In this document: positions 42,887 through 51,303 of the stretch, in pieces
Position numbering within the stretch: the stretch's first letter is position 1
Layout: each line of letters opens with the position of its first letter
Assembly: GCA_021789895.1 (NCBI GenBank)
Contig: JAJYIU010000008.1
Span: 62,001-126,000, forward strand
DNA: 64,000 bases
DNA from: Acidobacteriota bacterium
GTDB lineage: Bacteria; Acidobacteriota; Terriglobia; Terriglobales; SCQP01
Direction of reading: 5' to 3'
Translations under genes and position numbers: made by a program
The notes under the pieces: generated by a model
What the model saw: the letters and a program-made list of their open reading frames with translations, nothing else
The model's database searches: none
What the model was told of the DNA's origin: nothing

Positions 42887-43518
42887 GCCCCCGCTCAGAG
42901 CGCTTTGCGGATTACCCCCCCGCCCCGGCCCGCCGCGCCGGACGGGTGTATCGCGGCGATTTGAGCGCGCGCGGCCGGCGCTTCTGCCTGGTGGTCAGCC
43001 GCTTCAACCAGCACATTACCGAGCGCCTGCTGGCGGGCGCGCTGGAGGGGCTGGAACGGCTGGGGGCGCGGCGGGCGGATTTGGAAGTGGTGCGCGTGCC
43101 CGGCGCCTTCGAACTGCCGGCCGCCGCCCGGCGCGCCGCCGCAAGCGGCCGCTTTCATGCGATCATTTGTCTGGGGTTGATACTGCGGGGCCAAACCCCG
43201 CATTTTGCCGTCCTCAGCCGCGAGGTCGCGCGCGGAATTGATCAATCGGCGCTGGAAAGCGGGGTGCCGCACGCCTTTGGGGTGCTCACCTGCGACCGGC
43301 TGTCGGAAGCGATCGAGCGCGCCGGGCTGAAGGCCGGCAACAAAGGTTTCGAAGCAGCGCTCGCGGCGGCGGAAATGGCCAGCCTGTTCGAGCACATGCC
43401 GGCGCCGGCCCGCACGCGGCGCGCTGCCAACACCACCCCGGAAGGAAAAATCCATGCAGCCAAGCGGCGTTCCGGCGCCCCCCGAAGCCAGCAAGAAAAA
43501 AATCGTCGTCGTCGTTGA
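42883..43518 (+). CDS. ribH: 6,7-dimethyl-8-ribityllumazine synthase with basic C-terminal tail
   Basis: A 211-residue lumazine synthase, the penultimate riboflavin step. Core motifs: VVSRFNQHITERLLAGALEG, RVPGAFELPAAAR, CLGLILRGQTPHF (catalytic His), GVLTCDRLSEAIERAG and KAGNKGFEAALAAAEMA. GTG 42883 overlaps the crotonase stop (GTGA). The enzyme is normally ~155 residues; here ~25 extra residues precede and ~50 follow the core. The tail is strongly basic (AKRRSGAPRSQQEKNRRRR) and its last 65 bases overlap the next gene out of frame. Lumazine synthases often form 60-mer capsids, so a basic tail could matter for cargo or RNA binding; that is speculation. Confidence 0.9.
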   Translation: MSPRSERFADYPPAPARRAGRVYRGDLSARGRRFCLVVSRFNQHITERLLAGALEGLERLGARRADLEVVRVPGAFELPAAARRAAASGRFHAIICLGLILRGQTPHFAVLSREVARGIDQSALESGVPHAFGVLTCDRLSEAIERAGLKAGNKGFEAALAAAEMASLFEHMPAPARTRRAANTTPEGKIHAAKRRSGAPRSQQEKNRRRR

Positions 43519-43870
43519 AGACCTGTTTTTTCTGGCGAAGATCCGCGAAACCGCCCGCCTGCTGGGGATTGCGCTGCACTGCGCGCATACTCCGGAGGAA
43601 GTCGAACAAAAGCTGGACGAAGCGCCGCCGCCGAACCTGGTGATCGTAGATTTAAACGGCCGGCGCAATCAGCCCCTGGATTTGATCGCGGGCCTGCGCC
43701 GGCGTCCGGACTATAAGCGGACCACGCTGGTCGGATTTCTCAGCCATTTGCAGGCCGAGCTGAAGCAGCAGGCGCAGGCGGCGGGCTGCGATCTGGTGAT
43801 GCCGCGCTCCGCGTTTTCGCAGAATTTACCCGCGCTGCTGCGCAGGCACGGGCTTTCCGATCCGGCCTGA
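43454..43870 (+). CDS. degenerate response-regulator receiver-like protein
   Basis: A 138-residue single-domain protein of CheY-like fold: KKKIVVVVEDLFFLAKI, then NLVIVDLNGRRNQPLDLI with the phosphoacceptor-position Asp, TTLVGFLSHL and a final helix. The acidic pair is reduced to 'ED', and the conserved Lys near the C-terminus is replaced in VMPRSAF. Phosphotransfer is therefore doubtful and the domain may be a protein-interaction module. The start is well set by GGAAGGAAAA before ATG 43454, inside the ribH tail. It lies 14 bases before mnmE. Confidence 0.75.
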   Translation: MQPSGVPAPPEASKKKIVVVVEDLFFLAKIRETARLLGIALHCAHTPEEVEQKLDEAPPPNLVIVDLNGRRNQPLDLIAGLRRRPDYKRTTLVGFLSHLQAELKQQAQAAGCDLVMPRSAFSQNLPALLRRHGLSDPA

Positions 43871-43884
43871 AGCAGCGGCCGATT

Positions 43885-45252
43885 ATGCCCGACGCCAACT
43901 CCGCTTCCGGCCAGTCCGACACCATCGCCGCGATTGCGACGCCGGCCGGCGCGGGCGGGCTGGGCGTGGTGCGGCTTTCCGGCCCGCGCGCGGCCGCGAT
44001 CGCGCGGCAGTTATTGCCCGGCTGCGAATTGCATCCCTGGCGGCTGCGCCAGGCCTGGTGGCGGGAAGCCGGCGACGGGCTGCGCGACCAGGTGCTGGTG
44101 GCCTACTTTCCCGCGCCGCGCTCGTACACCGCCGAAGATGTAGTGGAGATTTCGGCCCACGGCGCTCCGGTGGTGCTGCGCCGGCTGCTGGCGGCCTGCC
44201 TGGAACGGGGCGCGCGGCTGGCCGAAGCCGGCGAGTTCACCCGCCGCGCCTTCCTCAACGGCCGCATGGACCTGGTGCAGGCGGAAGCGGTGCGCGATCT
44301 GATCGCGGCGCAGACGGTGGCGCAGGCGCGCAACGCCGCGCGGCAGATGGAAGGCAGCCTGAGCCGCCTGGTGCAGCCGCAGAAACAGGAGTTGAAAGAG
44401 CTGATTGCGCGGCTGGAAGCCGGCATAGATTTTGCCGACGACGACGTCAGCCCGCCCGCGGCGGAATCCATCGCCGCGCCGCTGGCGGCGATGCGGCCGC
44501 GGCTGGAGCGGCTGGCGGGCAGTTACCGGGAAGGCCGCTGGCTGGCGCAAGGAGCGCTGCTGGCGATCATCGGCCGGCCGAATGCGGGCAAATCCAGCCT
44601 GTTCAATGCACTGCTGCAGCGGGAGCGAGCGCTGGTCAGCCCGCTGCCCGGCACCACGCGCGACGTGATCACCGAAACGCTCGAGTTGGCGGGCGTGCCG
44701 GTGACGCTGGCCGATACCGCCGGCCTGCGCCGCGAAGGCGAGAGCCTGGAAGTGCTGGGGATGGCCAAATCGCGGGAGATGATGGCCGAGGCCGACCTGG
44801 TGCTGGCGGTCTTCGATCTCAGCCAACCGCTCGAGCACGACGATTACGAACTCGCCGCCCGCGTGCGCGAGCTTCCCCGCGCCTTTGCCGCGGCCAACAA
44901 ATGCGACCTGCCGGCCGCCTGGAAGGCGGAGGAGCTGGGCCTGGCGGCGCCGGCGGTTTCGGCCCGCACCGGCGAAGGGCTGGAAGCGCTGACCGCAAGC
45001 CTGGGGCGGAGACTGCGTCCGGATGGCGAGGAAGACCAGCTCTGGATCACGCATCAGCACCAGGCGCAACACCTGGCCGCGGCCGCCGCGGCGCTGGAAC
45101 GGGCGGAGGCCGGCCTCGGCCTGGCCGTGCCGCATGAAGCCTTATTAGTGGATTTGTATGCCGGCTTACACGAACTCGATGCCCTCACAGGCCAAACAAC
45201 GGTTGAGGATATACTGGGATTGATATTCTCCACCTTCTGCATCGGCAAGTAG
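43885..45252 (+). CDS. mnmE: tRNA uridine-5-carboxymethylaminomethyl modification GTPase
   Basis: A 455-residue MnmE. The N-terminal tetrahydrofolate-binding domain (TIAAIATPAGAGGLGVVRLSG) is followed by a helical domain with an inserted G domain. G1 is GRPNAGKSSLFNALL, G3 is DTAGLR and G4 is NKCD. The protein ends in the diagnostic CIGK motif, whose Cys is essential. With MnmG (not in this window) it modifies U34 of several tRNAs. It is near the end of the thl-hbd-crotonase-ribH-receiver run and 44 bases before the M48 gene. Confidence 0.96.
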   Translation: MPDANSASGQSDTIAAIATPAGAGGLGVVRLSGPRAAAIARQLLPGCELHPWRLRQAWWREAGDGLRDQVLVAYFPAPRSYTAEDVVEISAHGAPVVLRRLLAACLERGARLAEAGEFTRRAFLNGRMDLVQAEAVRDLIAAQTVAQARNAARQMEGSLSRLVQPQKQELKELIARLEAGIDFADDDVSPPAAESIAAPLAAMRPRLERLAGSYREGRWLAQGALLAIIGRPNAGKSSLFNALLQRERALVSPLPGTTRDVITETLELAGVPVTLADTAGLRREGESLEVLGMAKSREMMAEADLVLAVFDLSQPLEHDDYELAARVRELPRAFAAANKCDLPAAWKAEELGLAAPAVSARTGEGLEALTASLGRRLRPDGEEDQLWITHQHQAQHLAAAAAALERAEAGLGLAVPHEALLVDLYAGLHELDALTGQTTVEDILGLIFSTFCIGK

Positions 45253-45296
45253 ACCGGGGTTCACCGTTCTCCTAATAATCTGCGGCGGAGGTCAAG

Positions 45297-46346
45297 ATGC
45301 GGCCGTCTCGTTTTTTCAGTTGGGGTTGGGTACTGCTGCTGGCGCCGCTGCTCGGCGCGCAACTGGCGGTCGCCCCGCGCGGCTGCCATCTTCCCTATCA
45401 CGGCGCGGAGGCCAATCCCTTGCTGATTGGCAGGCGGAACGTCGGCGGAGGGCTGGATTTTTACTCGCGCCAGAAGGAAATTGACCTGGGCCGCAGTGTT
45501 TCGGACCAGATCAACCGGCAGGCGAAACTGGTTCACGATCCGATCGTCACGGAGTATATCAACCGCATCGCCCAGAATCTGGTGCGCAATTCCGACGCGA
45601 ACGTGCCGTTTACGGTCTTCGTGGTGCATGACGACTCGCTCAACGCCTTTGCCTTGCCGGGCGGATTCTTCTATGTCAATACCGGCCTGATTCTGGCCAG
45701 CCGCGCGGAAGACGAGCTGGCGGGAGCGATGGCGCATGAAATTGCGCATGTGGCCGCCCGCCACGCCACCCGCAACATGACCAAAGGCACGCTGCTGCAG
45801 TTAGCCACCATCCCGCTGGAAATCGCCGCCGGGCCGATGGCGGGCGGCTGGGGCAGCGTGATTGTGGAACAAGGAGCCAACTTCGTCATTCCGCTGCAAT
45901 TCACCCGCTTCAGCCGCGGGGCGGAACGCGAGGCCGATTGGCTGGGGGTGCAGTACCTGTGGAAGGCCGGCTACGATCCCAACGGGATGGTGAAGGAGTT
46001 TCAGCACCTTTTGAAGCTGCAGGTGCAGCGTCCGGGACTGATGGACCGCGCCTTCGCCAGCCATCCGCAGACACCCGACCGGATCGCGACGAGTGAGTGC
46101 GAAATCGCGCGCGTGCTGCCGGCGCGCCCGCAATATCTGGTCAATACCTCCGATTTCCAGCGGGTACAGCATCATCTGGCCAAGCTGCTGCGGGAGCACA
46201 TGGCCGGCTTCCAACTGCATCCGCAGCGGCCCCAGGGCGCGCCCCAACGGAAAAAGCCGGCGACGGTCAAGCCGCCGGTATTAAAGCGTCCGGGCAGTCC
46301 GGCGAAGCCCGGTTCGAGCCCGGCCACCCCCCATCCCGGCATTTAA
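45297..46346 (+). CDS. secreted M48 family metalloprotease
   Basis: A 349-residue zinc protease with a signal peptide (WVLLLAPLLGAQLAVA). The active site is HEIAH in GAMAHEIAHVAARHA, and the third ligand Glu lies in EREADWLGVQYLWKAGYDP. Family-typical NAFALPGGFFYVNTGLI precedes it. It lacks the TPR domain of BepA and ends in a Pro/Lys-rich tail, so it is the compact periplasmic/YfgC-like form with a likely role in envelope protein quality control. GGAGG lies just before ATG 45297. Confidence 0.9.
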   Translation: MRPSRFFSWGWVLLLAPLLGAQLAVAPRGCHLPYHGAEANPLLIGRRNVGGGLDFYSRQKEIDLGRSVSDQINRQAKLVHDPIVTEYINRIAQNLVRNSDANVPFTVFVVHDDSLNAFALPGGFFYVNTGLILASRAEDELAGAMAHEIAHVAARHATRNMTKGTLLQLATIPLEIAAGPMAGGWGSVIVEQGANFVIPLQFTRFSRGAEREADWLGVQYLWKAGYDPNGMVKEFQHLLKLQVQRPGLMDRAFASHPQTPDRIATSECEIARVLPARPQYLVNTSDFQRVQHHLAKLLREHMAGFQLHPQRPQGAPQRKKPATVKPPVLKRPGSPAKPGSSPATPHPGI

Positions 46347-46506
46347 ATCAATGCGGAAAGTCCGTTGGAGCCAGTCACAGTGACAGAAACTGGCCAGCAA
46401 CCCACCTTTCGACTAAGCAGGGAATCATCCTTTTTCAGGCAACGCTCATCTAATCCTCGAGTTGCCGGGAATCACCCAAAGGCAGGTAGTCACGAAGAGA
46501 GCCACT

Positions 46507-46734
46507 ATGAATGTGCAGCAAATACAAGAGTCCCTGCAGGAATTGCGCCAGGAGCAGGCCCGGCTGCAGGAAGCGATCCGCACCCTGGAGCAGTTGCTGA
46601 GCGGCAGCAGCGCCAATCGTCTCAGCCCGGCGGGCCGGGCGCGGATCTCGGAAGCGGCCAAGCGGCGCTGGGAAGAGCACCGGCGGCAGCAGGCGGCGCG
46701 GCGCAGCGGCCGCGTCAACACCAAAGCCGCCTAA
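46507..46734 (+). CDS. small coiled-coil/basic protein
   Basis: A 75-residue protein. The first half is a coiled coil with heptad-like Leu/Gln spacing (IQESLQELRQEQARLQEAI). The second half has the motif LSPAGRARISEAAKRRWEEHRR, a short basic helix often seen at the ends of small bacterial DNA-associated proteins. An AAGAGAG site precedes ATG 46507. A regulatory or nucleoid-associated role is possible, but I do not recognise a named family. Confidence 0.65.
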   Translation: MNVQQIQESLQELRQEQARLQEAIRTLEQLLSGSSANRLSPAGRARISEAAKRRWEEHRRQQAARRSGRVNTKAA

Positions 46735-46747
46735 GCCTGGGGCAGTT

Positions 46748-47113
46748 TCAGGGCCGGCGCCGCGCCACCAGACGCCAGCGCAGCCGGGCGTAGCGCGCCG
46801 GACTCAGCAATCCACGTTGCAAAAGTTCGCGTTTGCTGCGATAGGGTCTTCCCTGCACAATCCGCGCCGCCAGGCGCGGGCTCAATCCTAAATTTTCCAG
46901 TTCAGCCGGAGGAGCATGGTTGATATCCACCAGCGCCGCCGCCGGCCGGCGGGCCGCCTGGACGACGGGCCGGGGGGCGCAGCCGGGGGCGGCGGCGGGC
47001 GCGGGAGGGAGATTGCCCAACCGCTGGGCAAACACCTGCTGCCGGCGTTGGCAGCCGACCGCCGCTGCCAGGAGTCCGGCGGCGAAGAAAGCCCGCCAAG
47101 GCCGCGCATGCAT
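46748..47113 (-). CDS. helix-hairpin-helix (ComEA-like) lipoprotein
   Basis: A 121-residue protein with a lipoprotein-like signal (FFAAGLLAAAVGC) and a C-terminal helix-hairpin-helix domain: LVDINHAPPAELENLG, SPRLAARIVQGRPYRSKRELLQRGLLS. This matches the DNA-binding part of ComEA, used in DNA uptake. It is short and has no membrane helix, so DNA binding in the periplasm is plausible but natural competence cannot be claimed from it alone. It lies 74 bases downstream of htpX on the same strand. Confidence 0.78.
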   Translation of the reverse strand: MHARPWRAFFAAGLLAAAVGCQRRQQVFAQRLGNLPPAPAAAPGCAPRPVVQAARRPAAALVDINHAPPAELENLGLSPRLAARIVQGRPYRSKRELLQRGLLSPARYARLRWRLVARRRP

Positions 47114-47187
47114 AGCCCTAGAGTGTGACTCGGCGGGAGAAATTACAAGCGCGGCATGGCGGGCGCAGCGATAGGGGCGACGCGGGA

Positions 47188-48039
47188 TTAATCCAAATCA
47201 TGGCCCAGCAGGCGGTGTATGCGCGCCGGGATGGGCGGGTGAGTGGAAAACAGGTTGGCGAGCCATTGCCGGTTGGCGGGCCGGATGATGAACAGATGCG
47301 CGGTGGAAGGGGACGCGGGCAGGGGGAGCCGCTTGGAGTAGGCATCCAGCTTTTGCAAGGCGCGGGCCAGCGCCTGGGGATTGCCGGTCCAACGGGCGCC
47401 GCTGGCGTCGGCGGCGTATTCGCGGGTGCGCGAAATCCACATTTGGATCATCAAGGCAGCGATCGGGGCGAGGATCATCAAGGCCAGCAGGCTGAGCACG
47501 TTGCCCTCGCCGCGATCGCGGTCGCCACCGCCCAGGCCGCCGAACATCGCCGCCCAGCCGGCCCAGCGGGCCAGCATCATGATCGCGCCGGCGACGGTGG
47601 CGGCAACCGAGCTGATGAGGATATCGCGGTTGCGGACATGGCCCAGCTCGTGGCCGAGCACGCCTTCGAGCTCTTCGTCATCGAGCAGGTCTAAAATGCC
47701 GCGGGTGACGGCGACCGAGGCATGCTGGGGATTGCGGCCGGTGGCGAAGGCGTTAGGCGAGTTGGTGGGAATGACATAGACCTTCGGCATGGGCAGATTT
47801 TCCCGCCCGGTGAGGCTTTCCAGAATGCGATAAACGCGCGGCAACTCGGCGCGCGACACCGGCTGCGCGCTGTAGCTGCGCAGGGCGATTTTATCGGAAT
47901 AGAAATAGGCAAAGAAGTTGAAGCCGGCCGCCAGCAGCAGGGCGAGCAGCATGCCCGACTGCCCGCCGAAGTAATCGCCGATGCCGACCAGCAGCAGCGT
48001 CAGCACGGTCAGCAAAAAGGTGGTTTTGAGGATTTGCAT
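47188..48039 (-). CDS. htpX: membrane-bound zinc metalloprotease HtpX
   Basis: A 283-residue inner-membrane protease that degrades damaged membrane proteins. N-terminal hydrophobic helices (TTFLLTVLTLLLVGI, SGMLLALLLAAGFNFFAYF) are followed by the active site GHELGHVRNRD and the downstream Glu ligand in TREYAADASGARW. Length is standard. It sits 56 bases downstream of clpB, continuing the heat-shock unit. AGGAAAGG precedes the ATG. Confidence 0.95.
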   Translation of the reverse strand: MQILKTTFLLTVLTLLLVGIGDYFGGQSGMLLALLLAAGFNFFAYFYSDKIALRSYSAQPVSRAELPRVYRILESLTGRENLPMPKVYVIPTNSPNAFATGRNPQHASVAVTRGILDLLDDEELEGVLGHELGHVRNRDILISSVAATVAGAIMMLARWAGWAAMFGGLGGGDRDRGEGNVLSLLALMILAPIAALMIQMWISRTREYAADASGARWTGNPQALARALQKLDAYSKRLPLPASPSTAHLFIIRPANRQWLANLFSTHPPIPARIHRLLGHDLD

Positions 48040-48095
48040 AAGAAAGATCGCCTTTCCTAAAGATGCGCCCGCCGGGATGCCGGTTCCAAGCCAAT

Positions 48096-50723
48096 TCAGG
48101 CCACTTCGGCGGGTTGGGCCGCGGGGCGGGCGTGGAAGCGCAGCGTTTCGCCGTCCGGCGCGGTCTCGGCCACGACGATTGCGCCCGGCTTGATTTCGCC
48201 TTTCAGCACCGCCGTGGCCAGCGGGTTCTGCACCAGGCGCTGCAGCGCCCGCTTGAGCGGCCGCGCGCCGAACTGCGGATCGTAGCCCTGGCGTATGATC
48301 AACTGCCGCGCCGCGGGCGCGAGTTCGAGCTGGATCTGGCGATCGGCGAGCAGCGCGCGCAGGCGCGCCAGTTGCAGGTCCACGATGGGCGCCATCTGCG
48401 CTTCGGTAAGCGCGGAAAAAATGATGATGTCGTCCACGCGATTGAGAAATTCGGGCTTGAAGTGCGCCTGCAGCACTTCCATCACCTGGGCGCGCATGCG
48501 GCCGCGCCGCTGCGGGTCGGCGAAATCCTCGGGCCGCAGATATTGGCTGCCCAGGTTCGAGGTCATGATGATGACGGTGTGACGAAAGTCCACGGTGCGG
48601 CCTTTGCCGTCGGTCAGCCGGCCGTCGTCGAGCACCTGGAGCAGGATGTTAAACACTTCCGGGTGCGCCTTCTCGATTTCATCGAGCAGGAGCACGGCAT
48701 AGGGGCGGCGGCGGATGCGCTCCGTCAACTGGCCGCCCTCTTCGTAGCCAATGTAGCCCGGCGGGGCGCCGATCAGCCGCGCGACGGCGTGTTTTTCCAT
48801 GTATTCGCTCATGTCGAGCCGCACCATCGCCTGCTCGTCGTCGAAGAGGAATTCGGCCAGGGCGCGGGCGAGTTCGGTTTTGCCCACCCCGGTGGGACCG
48901 AGAAAGAGGAAGCTGCCCAGGGGGCGGCGCGGGTCGCTGAGGCCGGCGCGGGCGCGGCGGATGGCGTCGGAGACGGCCGTAACCGCCTCCTCCTGGCCGA
49001 TGACCCGCCGGTGCAGGCGTTCTTCCATGTGCACCAGCTTTTCGGTTTCTGCCTCGAGCATGCGCTCGACCGGGATCCCGGTCCATTTCGCCACCACGCG
49101 GGCGATCTCGTCGGCGGTGACTTCCTCGCGCAGCAGACGGCTCTCCAACTGCTGCAGTTGGCGGGTGGATTGGGCCAGGGCGCGCTCGGCTTCCAGCCGC
49201 CGGCCATAGCGGATTTCGGCGACGCGGCTAAGCTCGCCGGCGCGCTCGGCCTGCTGTTCTTCGGAGAGCAGCGTTTCCAGGCGCGCCTTGCCGGCGCGCA
49301 CTTCCTGGATCACTTCCTGTTCATGCTTCCAGCGGGCGGTGAGGGCCGAATCCTGCTCGCGCAAATCGGCGATTTCGCTTTCGATCAGCCGGCGGCGCTC
49401 GCGGGAATGAGGGTCTTTTTCCTTGGCCAGCGCGGTGCGCTCGATTTCGAGCTGGGTGAGGCGGCGCTCGAGCGCCTCGATTTCCGCCGGGCGGGAATCC
49501 AATTGCATGCGCAGCGAGGCGGCGGCTTCGTCCACCAGATCAATCGCCTTGTCGGGGAGGAAGCGGTCGCTGATATAGCGGCTGGAGAGCTGCGCCGCGG
49601 CGACCAGGGCGGCATCCTGTATGCGCACGCCGTGGTGCACCTCGTAGCGCTCTTTCAGCCCGCGCAAAATGGCCAAGGTATCTTCGACGCCGGGCTCGCC
49701 GACGAAGACCGGCTGGAAACGGCGCTCCAGCGCGGCATCTTTTTCGATGTACTTTTTATACTCGTTCAGCGTGGTGGCGCCGATGGCGCGCAGCTCGCCG
49801 CGCGCCAGCGCCGGCTTGAGCATGTTGGAGGCGTCCATCGAGCCTTCGGCCGCACCCGCGCCGACCAGCGTGTGCAGCTCGTCAATGAACAATATGATCT
49901 GGCCGCCGGCATCTTCGATTTCCTTCAATACCGCTTTCAGGCGGTCTTCAAACTCGCCGCGATACTTGGCGCCGGCCACCAGCGCTCCCAGATCGAGCCC
50001 CACCACGCGCTTGCTCTTCAAAACCTCGGGCACGTCGCCGGCGACGATCCGGCGCGCCAGGCCTTCGACAATCGCGGTCTTGCCCACGCCGGGCTCGCCA
50101 ATCAGCACCGGGTTGTTCTTGGTGCGCCGCGACAAGACCTGCACCACGCGGCGGATCTCTTCATCGCGGCCGATCACCGGATCGAGGCGGTTCTTGCGCG
50201 CCAGCTCGGTGAGGTCGCGGGCGTAGCGCTCGAGCGCCTGGTATTTGGCTTCGGGGTTGGGGTCGGTGACGCGCTGGCTGCCGCGCACCGCCAGCAACGA
50301 TTGCAGGATACGGTCCGGGGTCACGCCCTGGGCGCGCAACAGCGCCGCCGCCGGCTCCTGTTCCTGGGCCAGCAGGCCCAGCAGCAGATGCTCGGTGGAG
50401 ACATAGTCGTCTTTGAATTTATCGGCCTGCTGAAAAGCCTGCTCGAGCGCCTGGCTCAGCTCGCGGCTCAAGCCGCGCTCCAGGCTGGCGCCTTCCACCC
50501 GGGGACGGCGGGTCAGCTCGCGCTCAACTTGCGCTTCCAGCGCCGGCAGATTGACGCCCAGCTTTTGCAGGACGGGCACGACCACGCCCTCGCGGTCGTG
50601 CAACAGCGCCTGCAACAAATGCAGCGGCTCGATCGCGGCCTGCCCGCCGGCGGCGGCCAGGTCGCGGGCGGCTTCGAGCGCTTCCTGCGCTTTGAGCGTC
50701 AATTTGTCGAAACGAATGGGCAT
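48096..50723 (-). CDS. clpB: ATP-dependent chaperone ClpB
   Basis: An 875-residue protein disaggregase. The Clp N-domain is followed by NBD1 with Walker [14 protein letters not shown], the long M-domain coiled coil (residues ~410-520), and NBD2 with [19 protein letters not shown] plus the 'SEYMEKHAV' region. The M-domain identifies it as ClpB rather than ClpA/C. Together with DnaK it resolubilises aggregates. It lies 73 bases after hsp20 and 56 bases before htpX. Confidence 0.97.
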   Translation of the reverse strand: MPIRFDKLTLKAQEALEAARDLAAAGGQAAIEPLHLLQALLHDREGVVVPVLQKLGVNLPALEAQVERELTRRPRVEGASLERGLSRELSQALEQAFQQADKFKDDYVSTEHLLLGLLAQEQEPAAALLRAQGVTPDRILQSLLAVRGSQRVTDPNPEAKYQALERYARDLTELARKNRLDPVIGRDEEIRRVVQVLSRRTKNNPVLIGEPGVGKTAIVEGLARRIVAGDVPEVLKSKRVVGLDLGALVAGAKYRGEFEDRLKAVLKEIEDAGGQIILFIDELHTLVGAGAAEGSMDASNMLKPALARGELRAIGATTLNEYKKYIEKDAALERRFQPVFVGEPGVEDTLAILRGLKERYEVHHGVRIQDAALVAAAQLSSRYISDRFLPDKAIDLVDEAAASLRMQLDSRPAEIEALERRLTQLEIERTALAKEKDPHSRERRRLIESEIADLREQDSALTARWKHEQEVIQEVRAGKARLETLLSEEQQAERAGELSRVAEIRYGRRLEAERALAQSTRQLQQLESRLLREEVTADEIARVVAKWTGIPVERMLEAETEKLVHMEERLHRRVIGQEEAVTAVSDAIRRARAGLSDPRRPLGSFLFLGPTGVGKTELARALAEFLFDDEQAMVRLDMSEYMEKHAVARLIGAPPGYIGYEEGGQLTERIRRRPYAVLLLDEIEKAHPEVFNILLQVLDDGRLTDGKGRTVDFRHTVIIMTSNLGSQYLRPEDFADPQRRGRMRAQVMEVLQAHFKPEFLNRVDDIIIFSALTEAQMAPIVDLQLARLRALLADRQIQLELAPAARQLIIRQGYDPQFGARPLKRALQRLVQNPLATAVLKGEIKPGAIVVAETAPDGETLRFHARPAAQPAEVA

Positions 50724-50796
50724 AAATCAAATCCGGGGCGCGCCGGCGGAAGGCGTTGCCGCCCGCCGGCGCGCCTGTTGGTAGTTTGCGCTTCGA

Positions 50797-51210
50797 TCAG
50801 CTTGCCTGCACCTGAATCTGGCGCGGCTTGCTTTCCTCGCGCTTGGGCATGGTCAGCACCAGCACGCCCTGGTTGAGCTGGGCGGTGATGTGATCGGCAT
50901 CCACCGATTCGGGCAAGGTGAACTTGCGGCTGAAGGGGCCGTAAGCGCGCTCGACGCGCAAGTACTGATCCATATTGGACGGCGCCTTGCGCTCGCCGCG
51001 CAGGCTGAGCACGCCTTTTTCGACCACGATTTCCAGCTCGTTTTGGGCGACGCCGGGCAGGTCGAATTCCAGCTTCAGCTCGCTTTCGGTCTCGAAGATA
51101 TCCGCCCGCGGGGACCATTCCGTCACGGGGGCATTCCAGGCCGCTTGCAAGAGCTGATCCAGGCCATGGTGGATTTCCGGCAACGATTTCCAACTCACTA
51201 AAGTCGTCAT
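50797..51210 (-). CDS. hsp20: Hsp20/alpha-crystallin small heat-shock protein
   Basis: A 137-residue small heat-shock protein. The alpha-crystallin domain runs from RADIFETESELKLEFDLPGV through VVEKGVLSLRGERKAP to FTLPESVDADHITAQLNQGVLVLTMPK. The IXI-like tail is only weakly visible. It holds unfolding proteins for ClpB/DnaK. Start ATG 51210 has AGGAGAA upstream. It is the first gene of hsp20-clpB-htpX. Confidence 0.95.
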   Translation of the reverse strand: MTTLVSWKSLPEIHHGLDQLLQAAWNAPVTEWSPRADIFETESELKLEFDLPGVAQNELEIVVEKGVLSLRGERKAPSNMDQYLRVERAYGPFSRKFTLPESVDADHITAQLNQGVLVLTMPKREESKPRQIQVQAS

Positions 51211-51254
51211 AAAAGGTTCTCCTGGGATTGGGATCAACATCTGATGCACAAGCA

Positions 51255-51283
51255 ATAATAAAATCTTAGCGTAACATTGTCAA
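51255..51283 (-). promoter_or_regulatory. near-consensus sigma-70-type promoter for hsp20-clpB-htpX
   Basis: On the minus strand TTGACA (51278-51283) and TATTAT (51255-51260) are separated by exactly 17 bases, in an AT-rich pocket upstream of hsp20. No CIRCE inverted repeat (TTAGCACTC-N9-GAGTGCTAA) is visible around it, so HrcA control is not supported. Confidence 0.75.
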
Positions 51284-51303
51284 GCATTATATTTATTTTG
51301 TTT

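Noticed and set aside
48063-50876. 937-codon frame antisense to clpB
   Set aside because: Covers an unambiguous ClpB; peptide is low-complexity.
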